64,000 nt of DNA. Origin: Cordia subcordata. Its lineage: Eukaryota; Streptophyta; Magnoliopsida; Boraginales; Cordiaceae. Shown piece by piece: positions 52,954 through 63,886 of the stretch. The notes beneath the pieces are model-generated. The model was given only the letters and a program-made list of their open reading frames with translations. It did no database searches and was not told the DNA's origin. Location of the stretch: contig JAPTOF010000016.1 in the NCBI GenBank assembly GCA_028554755.1, forward strand, positions 4,501,001 to 4,565,000, given 5' to 3'. Numbering within the stretch: the first letter of the stretch is position 1; each line of letters begins with the position of its first letter. Both the position numbers and the translations under genes were made by a program.

Positions 52954-54890
52954 CTAAGGTGATTGAAGCCAATCTTGAGCACATATAAGATTTTGAACTG
53001 TTTTAGGAGTCCAAGAACTCCTAAATGGATCAAGAACACGCTTGGCTGTGCTAAAAGCTGACTTTGAAGCTATTGCTGAAATCGGTATTGCCAACACATC
53101 ACGGGCCATTCTCGAGAGAACAGGAAATCTTCTTGAATTCATGCGCCACCATTGCAAGAGATCAAATCCATCAAAATCCTCTTCAAGAAACTCGATCAAA
53201 TACTTGTCCAATTCTGATTCAGCAGTATGACCTCGACAAGCACTCTTGTATTTTTCCAACTCTGCCAACATATCTTCGACAGCCGAGGTGTATTCAGGTT
53301 GAACATCATTTACGACCAATCGCTGAGAGCTCTCATTGCCACCAATATCGCTCAATTGTTTATATTCCTCAAACATAGCATCCAAGTCATCCTTCACCTT
53401 ACTTCCCAAACCATCATTCTCATACATTTCTTTAAAAACATACTCCACAAATCCAAACTTGTATCAGGGATCAAGAATAGTAGAAATGAAAATGACCCTA
53501 TTCATTTTATCTATGTCTCCCCAATACTTATCAAATCTCAAAATCATTTTGTTGGCCATCACACGTAAATCAATGTCATCACTTTATTGCATTTTTTTAA
53601 TACCAAATATAATTAAAGAATGCAGTATTTGTCATATAACGAGTTCTAGATACCTTTAATGTTAGAGGAAGAAGTGTTCTAAGAGAGTAACAATTCTGCT
53701 AACGATATTCCAATTGTCTAGTTCAGGCATTCCTGCCCATTCTGCTTCAGGAGTTGAAAGATTAGCCCTATAACAACGTTCTTCTCATCAAATCTCTCAA
53801 AAGCGCATGCATAATATAAGACAACCTTTAACATGATAAAAGTTGAATCCCATTTCGTACAAACATCTAAACACAACATTTTCTTAGTATCCGATTTTTC
53901 CTTTTTAGCACAATCCTTAAACCACTTCAACCGCAAGGGTCACAGCTTCCCTAACGTGTTTCATTGAGATTTTAATATCTTCCAACACATCTTGAGCAAT
54001 AAGGGTAAGAAAATGTGTAATACGTCCAACATGCACAAACTTTCCATTAGCAATACATGTACCCAAATTTGACATCTTCTTCTTCAAATATGCAATAGCC
54101 ATATCACTAGAATTAGCATCATCAACAGAAATGGTGAGCACCCGATCCAACTCCCATTCAAGCAAACATCTCTCAATTGTTTCTCCAATTACTCACCTTG
54201 ACGACAAAAAATAGGACAAAAGTTTATAACTTTCTTTTGCAACGCCCAATCATCATCAATTAAATGACCGGCGAGACACATATAATTAATGTGTTCAATA
54301 GAAGCCCACATATTAACAATGAGACAAATTCCCCGTCTATACTTTTTCAACAAGTTCTTCAATCCATCCCTTTCATCATCATATTGACAACAGTCTTGCC
54401 TGATCGTATATCTTGATGGAATTTGAAACCTAGGTTGATCACAAGCCATACACCTTCTAAAGCCTTGTTCTTCAACAAAGTCAAATTGGAGCTCATCATG
54501 TTCAATAATAAACGTAGTTAAATCCTTCAGGCTTTGCTCTTGATCAAATCTCCAATTTATTGAACTTACCTCTTCCTCATCCTCTGTTGATCGCGAACTT
54601 AATTCTCGTTGATGAGCTTCTGCATTAAGACAATATTTTTCGCAACATTGCAAGTGATTTCTTGGTAAAGTAGTGCTATCCTTTGTAGTCTCAATATCTA
54701 ACAAAGCATCACAATATTGACACTTTGCATTTTTCTCACCTACCTCATTTGTGAACTTGGTGAAATGCTCCTCTACCATTAGTCTTGCCTTTGTCGGTTT
54801 TCTCTTTGTTCGTTTTGCTTGAATTCCAGCTCTAGAACTTCCATCCATTGATTGAGAAACCATTACCCTAGCATCGCTATAACTCGACAT
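52954..54890 (-). pseudogene. hAT-family transposase, BED zinc finger type, frameshifted
   Basis: The frames on the minus strand, in order, are 54189-54890, 53917-54165, 53718-53936 and 52954-53448. The first starts MSSYSDARVMVSQ and carries a BED zinc finger (EKNAKCQYCDALLDIE to HLQCC) and DLTTFIIEHDELQFDFVE. The second holds the hAT RNase H-like core phrase DRVLTISVDDANSSD. The third has KMLCLDVCTKWDSTFIML. The last contains the C-terminal dimerisation domain (LQWWRMNSRRFPVLSRMARD, VLAIPISAIASKSAFST, GR/RVLDPFRSSWTPKTVQ-like end). This is the RICESLEEPER type. At least three frame breaks and internal stops make it non-functional. Terminal inverted repeats were not located. Confidence 0.93.
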
Positions 54891-54969
54891 TTATGTGAAA
54901 GAAAAGAATTAGTATTACAACGTGATTACAATGTTACCATTATACTAACCCATATAGTTTGAGATAAGG

Positions 54970-55375
54970 TGTCACGACCTCAGATAGTAATTCACTTCTA
55001 AAAGCATATGATGAGCTGGACACTCAAGGGCAGAATCGATGTGAACACAACAAGAAGCATATGAGCCCAAAACCGAATTAGTTATGATGAAGCAAAACAC
55101 AACAAACAGCCCAACACTTTCGCAACTTCATTACGTCTTGAGCAAGTAGAATACATTATAAATAGAAAACCATAGTTGTGAAAAGATCATGAGAAAATTG
55201 TAGTAATTTCAAAGGTCCTCTCTTCCTTCTTTCTCTTTTCTCTTGGAGTTTCCATGGTGCTTGAAACCACTGGCTTATCATTGTAATTTCTTCTCTTCCT
55301 AGTTTAATCAGTTTCACTCTTGAATTCTGCAGCTAGTTTCACTCTTTCAATTTCTCTTTCTTGAGCATTGCATTA
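54970..55375 (+). mobile_element. 5' LTR of a gypsy-like retrotransposon
   Basis: Starts TGTCACGACCTCAGATAG, the TGTCACGACC opening seen on many plant gypsy LTRs. Its first 107 bases recur at 59238-59344 with about ten mismatches. The right edge is placed near 55375, just before the gag start, and is approximate. Confidence 0.7.
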
Positions 55376-55398
55376 CAAAGGCGCTTTCATTGAGAGAC

Positions 55399-56100
55399 AT
55401 GGGTGAAAACACAGGCTTGAAGGTGTTCAATGAAATGCTTCAACAACAAACCCAGCTCTTAAAATCCACTTAATTGGCTCTTCGAACACAACACCAATTT
55501 CTGGAGCAGTTAACAATCCAATGCACCACTTTGGATAGCAAGCTAGAGCAAATTTCTCAACAATACAATTCTTCTTCACCACATCAGATCCATTCTTCTA
55601 CAACTTCAAGTTTGTCAGTATACACCTCAACACCAATTCGATCTCTTCACCTTGATTTTCCTCATTTTGATGGCTCTGCTGCAATGCAATGGATTTCTAA
55701 AGCTCAAGAGTTCTTTGATTACTATGATACCAACGATGCTCAGTGATTGGTCATATCATCTTTTCATATGGATGGTCTGGCCTTTAATTCGTAACGTTGG
55801 ATGGCCGAGAATAAATAGCTTACCACCTGGGACAATTTTGTTTGGGCACTTGAAACCCATTTTCTATGGGTGGCATTTGAAAATCCACAAGAAGCACTGG
55901 AAAGAGTAACACCACAATATACAGTGGTGGAGGTTCAACCAGGCAGTTTTGCCATTTGCAATGTCCCAGAGAACATCTGCTACGATGAAGAAGACCAAGT
56001 GCAGTAAGCCCAGCATTCTCGAAATCAATCAAATGTCACAGGCTTGCCATATACACTAAACGCTTGGCCTTGAGAATGTGTTCGAGCAGTACATCTCAGA
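55399..56100 (+). pseudogene. Gypsy-type gag, broken
   Basis: ATG at 55399 opens MGENTGLKVFNEMLQQQ, with a stop at about 55468. The frame then continues as LHLDFPHFDGSAAMQWISKA, QEFFDYYDTNDAQ, and after further stops HMDGLAF, TTWDNFVWALETHF and NPQEALERV. This is the Retrotrans_gag pattern (LDFP-F-G-P-W-KAE-FF, T-W-F-ALE-F). Multiple stops make it defective. No protease, reverse transcriptase or integrase core follows. Confidence 0.85.
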
Positions 56101-56149
56101 GCTCACACACTTGCGCATCTCCTCTCTGTCCTATAATGGTTGCATTTTT

Positions 56150-57760
56150 TTCTTTCAATGGCTGGATCAACTTCTCCTAGCTCGGAGAGGTTCATTCTTA
56201 ATCTTGATGCCCTTACGAGGTAGTGGGATCCGATGGGGGAAGAGCCATGCAAACAAACTTGGATTGCAATTTACCTAACGTATCTAACAGCTATAAGCCA
56301 GGGATGGTCTCAGTCAGCTAATCAGAAGGCTTATCCACACATGATAGCAGCATTCTGACCTAAGGTAAAGGGCCTTCCCGGCGGGGCTTTACACACTTAG
56401 CTTGCAAAAAAAACCGGATCCTAGGTATATTGATTCTAGTCACATAAAGGCAGAAAACGAGAATGCCACGTTTAGATAGATAGTTAGGGACGGGACTACC
56501 CGATCTGTATCTGCATCCACATCCGAACGGATTGGTAAAAAAAGTTTTTTTTTGGAATTTGGATATACCCAATCCGATAATCAAAATTTTTTCGGATATT
56601 CGGTAGGATATCAAATAACAATTTGCTACCTGTTCAGATATTGGGTAACCCGAACTTTTTTTTTAAATTAAAATAATATAATACTATACTAGTCAACGAA
56701 AGTCAAGACTCAAGACTCGAAAGTGTACTTCATTGGAAATTATCTTGTTGTGTTTCTTATGTTAAAAACTTTAAACTTTATTTAATGTGTATGGACTATG
56801 GATTGTAAACATATAGACTTTGTATATGGCATGTGTGGAATATGGATTGTGGATTGTGTAAACTTCTTATTTAATATGTTTTCTATGTGTTCTATGTTGT
56901 ATGGTTTTGTGGAAGACTATGTTTTCATTTTATGTTTATGTCTCGTTTTTTCATTTTAAAAAGTAAGTTATTTGCCTAAAAATCAGTAATTTCAAAAATA
57001 CACTTAAAATAATAGCCAGGATTTGAATTTTTTTAGTTTATTAAAAAAATATTCGAAAATTCAAAAAATCTAAACTATCCGTTATTCAGAAATCCAATAT
57101 CCAGTCGAATAGGTAGTTTTTAGCCATCCAATTGGAAACTTAGTTTTTCAATCCGATATCCGAATATCTGGTATCAGAATATCTAATTCGATTCCTACCC
57201 CTATAGATAGGTAAGCGTGTAGGGGAGTCTTACCCAGTTGAAACTTGAATGCCTGCAGTCAGGCAGCCTGGATGAACCTTGTAAGGGCCGTTGATGGAAG
57301 TAGCCATTAAAGAAGAGCTGCTAAGCGCGCTATAAGAGAGAGACGTTTGATCAACTTCCTAAACTAAAGGAGGATCTAGCTGTGGATGATGTCCCAGCTG
57401 GAGAGTCAACCTTTGAATATTAATGCCTGCCCTATTGGAGATTCCAACTATAACTATTATGCATTTATTCATTTTCTTTTTATGCGAAAGGTATGTGACC
57501 CTGGGAATTAGGTTCGGGAGTTGCTTTAGCGGTGATGTCACAGCACGTAGGACCCTCGTATGAAAGCCCACCAAGCTTCCTTGCACTATGTGGAACGGAC
57601 TATTATCGAATTGGATACGCCAATAGCTAAAGGAATGTACAGCGAGCCGTAGCAGGAGGAAGGCCAATGTCCCGTCAGATACCATGACTCACGGTCAAGT
57701 CAGCGGCCTTCATCTTTTTGAGAATCAGAATTCTCGATTAACTTCAGATTTTTAGGTATC
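56150..57760. other. GC-richer, organelle-like block split by a hAT element
   Basis: Sequences at about 56150-56480 and 57205-57760 are clearly GC-richer and less T-rich than their surroundings. They read like plant mitochondrial intergenic DNA (for example CCTTCCCGGCGGGGCTTTAC, GTCCCGTCAGATACC). The two parts are separated only by the hAT element at 56485-57203. Organelle origin is inferred from texture; I recognise no organelle gene. Confidence 0.35.
56485..57203. mobile_element. Non-autonomous hAT element
   Basis: The left end, TAGGGACGGGACT, is inverted against the right end, ATTCCTACCCCTA, at about 10 of 13 bases. The flanks TAGATAGT (56477-56484) and TAGATAGG (57204-57211) match at seven of eight, the 8-bp duplication expected for hAT elements. 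Subterminal blocks with (C)CGAA and TATCCGAATATC repeats face each other. The interior includes TTTATTTAATGTGTATGGAC. Confidence 0.75.
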
Positions 57761-57779
57761 ACTAACGACTCCATTTCTC

Positions 57780-58497
57780 AAATTGCATCAAACTTTCTTT
57801 ACACGAACTGTTGGTTTCTTTATAGTTGAGAATCACATTTTTAAGACCAGGAGAGGATTGATATCAAAAATGGTTGCTGAGAATTTATGGGATACTGCTT
57901 TGCATAAAATATGTTATGTGTTAGAGGATCAATTTTCTGAAATGAAAATCGTGAATCAGTTGTAGTTGATTACGGATTATGTGAGTTTAGTCGGGGTCAC
58001 TTTGAGGAGTTATAGGTACCGGATTGAAGCATTTCTTGTCATGTTGTATCAACACCCATATAAGTATCATGAACTCTTGTTATCTGACTATCATAATCAA
58101 CTAACCACGACTCTTTCTGTCAATAAGCTTGCCCAACTATATATGCAGAGAGAATATGAGCATCTTATGTTTCCTTGCACTGAGTCATTGTCATCAATGG
58201 TGCCTAAGGGTTGTAGAATCATGTAATCAATTGTTGAATATTCTGAGTTTAATGGATCTGGTTGATCCATATGATGTCCTTTTAATTGGATCTCATATTC
58301 TGCTGAATAGGGTTTATGATGAGTAGGTGACTATAGATGTTTGGCTGATTTTTGTGGCTTATAGGTGTAAATGGTTAGTCAAGTTGGCACATGTTGAGTA
58401 GACCAGGTGCTATGACTGGCTTAACAAAACAGGGCAATGTTCCAAAATGGTAGAGGCGTTGAAATTTTGTGATAATATGGCGTATAGTGGATAGGAG
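57780..58497 (+). pseudogene. Unidentified decayed coding-like DNA
   Basis: Several frames broken by single stops read like old protein-coding DNA (MVAENLWDTALHKICYVLE; SLMDLVDPYDVLLI; RCYDWLNKTGQCSKMVEALK). I do not recognise the family. The stretch lies between the organelle-like block and the FAR1-related fragment, inside the gypsy-like LTR pair. Confidence 0.35.
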
Positions 58498-59012
58498 TTG
58501 ACATTGTCATATTATGGTAAATTAAAGACTTTGAAGCTTGAATCTCACAAGAATATTGATTCAAGAATATTCATTGACATTGTCATTTTCATGAGAATTC
58601 TAGAAGAGTTAATCAATTCACTTTCATTCTCATCAACTAAATTATTGGATGACAAGGCAACAATGACCTATAGAGTTGTTAAATTTGGTGGCAGAATTAA
58701 AGTTTATTCAGTTCATTTTAATGTGAGAGAAGTGACCACAATTTGTATCTGCCAAATGGTTGAGTTCACTGGTGTTCTTTGCAAACATATATTAACAGTC
58801 TTAAGAATTACAAATGATCTCACTTCCCTACCACAATATAATTTGAGACAATGGACTAGAAAGGTGAGAAGTGATGTTGTATATGAGGGCCATAACAATG
58901 ATTTGTTAAACAGCTACTGTGAGTCACTCTACCCCAGTTATACTATTCTTTTTCATGAGGCCTTCAATTATACCAATAATGGTGTGACAACATTGGAAGT
59001 CTACCAGGTAGC
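58498..59012 (+). pseudogene. FAR1-related (FRS/FHY3) protein fragment with SWIM finger
   Basis: FAR1-related proteins are MULE-transposase-derived transcription factors. The frame reads TYRVVKFGGRIKVYSVHFNV, then TTICICQMVEFTGVLCKH and ILTVLRITNDLTSLPQY, matching the SWIM zinc finger region (C-x-C-x-n-C-x-H) and the following helix of FRS proteins. The block ends WTRKVRSDVVYEG and FHEAFNYTNNG. The first finger Cys motif CSCQ has become CICQ, which still keeps both cysteines. The DNA-binding and transposase core are missing. The frame runs straight on into gypsy pol-like sequence. Confidence 0.8.
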
Positions 59013-59240
59013 TGAACCTTCAAAATTGCCAAACAATGCTAAATTGCACACAGTGGTTCATGTTTTCCTTTGCAAATATGCTCACAAAAAGTGCACGATA
59101 TCGGCAGCTTTTGTTGTTCTTCCTCCATGCTTACAAATTTCAATGCAGGAAGATGCCGGAAAAAATATGCAAGACATTATCAAGGTTTATCCTAGCTTGA
59201 ACCTTGAGAACAAGGTTCTTTTGAATGGCAAGGGTATTGT
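59013..59240 (+). pseudogene. C-terminal end of gypsy-type pol
   Basis: In frame with the preceding FAR1-related piece: SKLPNNAKLHTVVHVFLCKY resembles the post-integrase 'LP-x-x-x-IHPVFHVS-LK' segment of gypsy polyproteins. It is followed by LPPCLQ and YPSLNLENKVLLNGKG, which resembles the usual LEDKV-LxGxG-V end just before the 3' LTR. A purine-rich stretch, GGCAAGGG, lies about 3 bases before the LTR, as expected for a polypurine tract. Confidence 0.6.
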
Positions 59241-59344
59241 CATGACCTCAGATAGTAATTCCCTTCTAAAAACATGTGATGAGCTGGACAATCAAGGGCA
59301 GAATTGATGTGGGCACAAAAAGAAGCACATGAGCCCAAAACCGA
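59238..59344 (+). mobile_element. Truncated 3' LTR of the gypsy-like element
   Basis: Copy of the first 107 bases of the 54970 LTR, starting TGTCATGACCTCAGATAG and ending CCCAAAACCGA, with about ten mismatches (roughly 91% identity by eye). The match stops where the foldback element begins. The open frame from 58498 runs on into this LTR and ends at 59305-59307. Confidence 0.75.
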
Positions 59345-59481
59345 CACTCTTGTGGTGTTAAAAGTCTCATAACGAGTCTTGTAGTGAAAAAAAGTTACAC
59401 GCTTACCCCTATCGTCTACCATTCCCAATGGTGTTAAAATTTATGCCAAAAAAGACATTAATAGCCTTATCCCACTGCTCA

Positions 59482-59539
<58 letters not shown>

Positions 59540-60108
59540 TGTTGTTGTTGTTGTTGTTGTTCAATTAAAATTTTTATAGAAAATATATTTTCTTATTAAC
59601 TTATATTTCTATGTTATCAAACACTAAATGCCTAAAAATAGTTTAAAAAATATATTCTAAAAAACATTTTAAAAAAAATGTTTCTGTATGTTTGATGCAT
59701 ATTTGGTTGATTTTATGTTAATGATATTCCTTTCTTTTTTACCATGTGGTAAAAATCGGCTCTGACATATTGCCCGCTGTTAAGAGCCATCCTATATCAA
59801 GAAATCCACCAAATTTGCATCAAGCAAAGATAAATATCTTTAAAAAATATTTTTAAATATATTTTTAAGTATTTATTGTTTGATAGCATAGAATATAAGT
59901 TAATAAGAAAATGTTGTCTATCAAAAATTTTTAATTGTATGTAAAATAATAATAATGATAAATGAAAATTAAACAGAGCAATAAGGCTATTAATGTCCTT
60001 TTTAGTGTAAATTTTAACACCCCTAGGGATTGTAGACGGCAAGGGGTAAGCGTGGAACTTTTACTCGTCACAAGAATTTGTTGTGGGACTTTTGGCACCG
60101 TAAAGAGA
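59345..60108. mobile_element. Long foldback element (about 280-bp arms)
   Basis: The left arm (59345-59640) runs CTCTTGTGGTGTTAAAAGTC, GTTACACGCTTACCCC, GACATTAATAGCCTTAT, ATTTTCTTATTAACTTATAT. The right arm (about 59825-60108) carries the same phrases in reverse complement: ATATAAGTTAATAAGAAAAT, ATAAGGCTATTAATGTCC, GGGGTAAGCGTGGAAC, GACTTTTGGCACCG. The loop is about 180 bp. The left arm contains a long ATT/GTT run; the right arm has only a short ATAATAATAATG at that place. The element truncates the 3' LTR copy. No coding frame. Target-site duplication not resolved. Confidence 0.85.
59482..59561. repeat. (ATT)n(GTT)n microsatellite
   Basis: About 19 ATT units followed by about seven GTT units, within the left arm of the foldback element at 59345-60108. 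Confidence 0.92.
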
Positions 60109-60212
60109 TATCGTGCATGTACAATAGGTCACAAGGGGTGTGGTGCATTTTACCTTTTCTAATATTGTCATTTTTTTGTCAAAATTTTATTCTTTTTAAG
60201 GGGTAATATACA

Positions 60213-60255
<43 letters not shown>

Positions 60256-60679
60256 CAAACAATAAAAATTGATTTAAATATATTTGTAAAAACTGTTATC
60301 ATTAACTTGAACATTTTAAAATGATTGTATTAATTTAAAAAAGTGACAACATTAGGGATCTTGGACACAATTTACTGGGTAATTAGCTTTTATTATTATT
60401 TGGAATATTTAAATTAATTCTCAAAATTTTAAAATATAGTCAGTGAAATTTTAAATATTTTAAAATATCCATATTAGTCTTTCATGTTTAACAAATTTAT
60501 TCAAATTAAGTCCTCTCTTAATAGGAAAACAAGGGAAATCGAAATTCTGCAAAGCAACTGGATGACTTTGGCAGGGCCACATGACTAACAACGCGGGTGC
60601 TATTCGCTGAGCTCGCAGAGGGAGCTTGTATTGGTGGCTCTTCTGGCTTCTGCTCATAAATTGGCTGCATCAGAGTTTC
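60109..60679. other. AT-rich spacer with a TA microsatellite
   Basis: A TA run lies at about 60213-60254. No gene. Confidence 0.5.
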
Positions 60680-60879
60680 AGGCCCGTTTAGATCAGTTTT
60701 TTTTTTTTTTTTAAGTACTCTTAAAAATAATTTTTTTAAAAAATTGAAAATTTTGACTTCTAAAAAAGTTGTATTTAAGTTTTTCTTCAAATTTTAACTT
60801 TTTTAAAAATTAAATTAAATAATTATTACAAATTTAAGACAATTTTTTCGCAAAAAATAGCCAATCCAAATAGGTCTTA
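60680..60879. mobile_element. Foldback MITE, family A copy 4
   Basis: Left end AGGCCCGTTTAGATCAG; right end GCCAATCCAAATAGGTCTT. Poly-T on the left and A-rich on the right, with AAAATTGAAAATTTTGAC in the centre. Same layout as the other family A copies. Confidence 0.6.
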
Positions 60880-61261
60880 ATTACTACTAGGAGAAAGACT
60901 GACCCTCCTGATGAAAATACGAGGAAAAAAAAAAGGAAGTTACAAGTAATTTTGGTTTTTGATAAAGTGCTCTCTGCTTGGTTAAGTTGTTGTCCGCAAA
61001 AGTTGGTCCAAATTAAAATGCGCCAAACTGTACTGAATTTTAACTCTTATATTTTAAGCACGTGATTTGCATTTTGACGCATATTCAATTTGGTCTAATA
61101 AAAATACTATTGCTTTCAAAATTAAGAAAAATCTCCATCGTCACATGAATTATCATGCATTTTTAATTAGAAGACAATGAATAGAACCTTCAAGCAAGAA
61201 ATAGCTAGGATGAATAACGAACATCCAACCAAAAATCACCTTTTGAGAGTCTTTCTCAGAT
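60880..61261. other. Spacer between two foldback MITEs
   Basis: AT-rich; nothing recognised. Confidence 0.45.
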
Positions 61262-61495
61262 TTTGGGTTCATTTGGGTTGATTTTTTTTTTTTTTGTAAT
61301 TTTTTTAAAAAAAATATTTGTGGAAAAGTTAAAATTTTTAAGTTCTAAAAAAATTGAAATTGAACCAAGGACTTTCAACTTTTCTTTTTTTCTTTTTATT
61401 TTGAAATCAATTCTCATCTCTATTACAAAGAAGATGTACTTTTTTTTTAAAAAAAAGGTACTTTTCCATGAGGAAAAACAAATCAATCCAAACAA
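61262..61495. mobile_element. Foldback MITE, family A copy 5
   Basis: Left end GGGTTCATTTGGGTTGATT; right end AAATCAATCCAAACAATAG. The two halves are nearly perfect inverted copies in their first 20-30 bases, with AAAAGTTAAAATTTTTAAG facing ACTTTCAACTTTTC in the centre. The clearest copy of the family. Confidence 0.7.
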
Positions 61496-61963
61496 TAGAG
61501 CATATGCGAGCAGTATTTCTACTAACTTTTTAATTGAACTCTTTGGACAATTTATAATTTTGTAAAACTAAAATTGCTCAAAATAATAACAAAACTGATG
61601 ATATTGATTAATTCAATTTTTGGACCATTTTGGACAGTTTTAAGATTTGATTGTCAAATATTTTAGTTATGTAATATAATCAAACTTTACACACTAAACT
61701 GTCGGCTGCATGATTCTTTGCATTTTATGGGTTAGAAGAAATATGCAAGCAAATCATATCTTTTGTCACAATGTGAATCCATCTTGATTTAAATAGAATT
61801 ATATGCAATGGTTGCTATGAATATAAAATGATTTGATAATCATGCAGAGATATAGCATGCAACTTTGTTGTTTGATGTTCAAGTTATGATAAAATAGATA
61901 TAATCAAATGTCGTTTATAATGTGTCATTAAATTAAGTATGCATATATCAATTTTAATATTTA

Positions 61964-62008
<45 letters not shown>

Positions 62009-63886
62009 GTTACAGACAGTTCAATTTGAATTACGCATAATTTTACGTCCAAATTGAACCCGAAAACCAAATCACCCTTTTTGACTTTTAAAAAATAAAA
62101 TTATAATCAATCGAACAACTTCAAGAACTACTCATTTATAGTCGAGTCGATTCAACCGAAACAATCTTTGCTCTTTTATGATTTTTTATATGTACAGCCC
62201 TACCAAATGGACCATCCATGTTGCTTCTAGATAAAGACAATAATTAACAATCATAAATTAAGAACTATATATAAGGTGCTTATAATTAATCATAAAGTTG
62301 ATTTGACTCTCTTCGTAACCATGTCTATGAGACGTTGTACTGGTTGAAGTTCTTGAAAAAGTCAAGTGTGGGATCGGTTGGGAATTTTAAATGGAGGTAC
62401 GTAGTTTGTCATGTAACGTCGTTTCCTGGAAGAATTATATTAAAAATAACTGAGTTGGTAGTGTGTTTCCAAACAGTTTCCTCGCTGTGTGTGCGGATGT
62501 ATCTGATGAATAAAGATGGAGATTCCTGTGATGGGTCAAAGAATGTACCAATGAATCAATGTTGTCATCGCATGTTTGTTATAAAAAGAAATAATCAGTT
62601 TTTGTAGTCTCTACTAATGGCATCAATTTACATTAAAACTCAAGCATGTTTTCAATTTAAAACGAACACTGGATTTCTAATTAAGGACTTAGGCATCGGT
62701 TTCCAATCTCTCATTATTTAGAGACTAAATTTCTGTCTTTAATTAGCCAAAATGTCTATTTATAATAAGTAACGATTTTTCCTCCGTCTTTAATCTAACT
62801 CTACTTAGCAGTTGATTTTCCAAAATAAACTTGAAATTGTACGAATTAGTTACATTGTTGAAATAATTTTTCCTCATGCGTAGGCATTTAATGTGCCAAA
62901 TTACGTGATCGGTCTTTTCTATAATAATATTTTTTTTCTCCATAATTTTGAATTAAATTTTATTTTTCATTCGCCTTATTTCAATGCCGCGACCCCCATG
63001 AGGAAACTTCCGAGGAACTTCCTTTATAGATGGTGTTTAGGGCATTGGCTAAGCAATCGCAGATTCAAGTCATAAGTAAGTGTTATTTTTTCTTTTTTTA
63101 GAAGTAAGCAAACTTCTATAACCCCGTCCCCCCCCCCCCCTCCAAATTATATTAGACGATGTAATTATCCCTGTCATTAAACTTTATTACACAAGTCTAT
63201 TCAACTATATTACATAAATAGTGTAACGTCATGGTCTTTTCGGTAATTTTCCTTTTTGTTCTTTTGTAATTTTAGTTTAAAAATTATTTTTGAATATAAT
63301 TGCATAAATGTTGACCCAAAAATTAATTTTCTTGATCATCAAAGTTAACAAAACATAAATACCAAAGATATCAAGAATCATAAATAAAGTATCTTGATCC
63401 GTGGAGAAAATTTGATTGTGGTTTCTAATCTAATATATTCTTTTATAATCCATGTTTCAATTTAGCCCGTCATAAACAAAAATTAAAAAACTATAGGAAT
63501 CTGGATTTCTATACATGAAGAGTCCATAGTAAATTAGATGTCTAAATCCTAATAACTTAATTAAAAGATGTCTTTAATTGGGATTTAATTTTAAAAAACT
63601 CACGATATATACATATTAAACTACACGTGTAAGCCTGCACAAGAAAAATTAGTTTCGAACACAAAAACAAAACCGATGTGTTGTCAGCAAGTAACGGATG
63701 TAATGATGAAGACAAAACAAGAAAATCTTTGTCTATTTCATCATGGTTCGTGTTTAGTAAATAATAAATATAGTTCCAGAAAAAGAAACATTATTACGAC
63801 ATATATATATATATACACATATGTATGTGGAGGGAGTGTAAAACAATGAAGAATCGATGTACGTGTGAAACTATCAAAAGTACATA
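61496..63886. other. AT-rich intergenic DNA, no gene seen
   Basis: Contains a TA microsatellite at about 61969-62006 and a poly-C run near 63129-63140. The open frame 62335-62607 shows no domain and no splice context. Around 63040-63075 the phrase GCAATCGCAGATTCAAGTC looks like a tRNA B box, so a SINE remnant is possible. Confidence 0.45.

Noticed and set aside
53042..53659. Overlapping plus-strand frames in the 53-kb region
   Set aside because: Antisense shadows of the hAT transposase C-terminus.
62335..62607. 90-codon plus-strand frame
   Set aside because: No domain, no signal peptide, low-complexity surroundings and no supporting exon.
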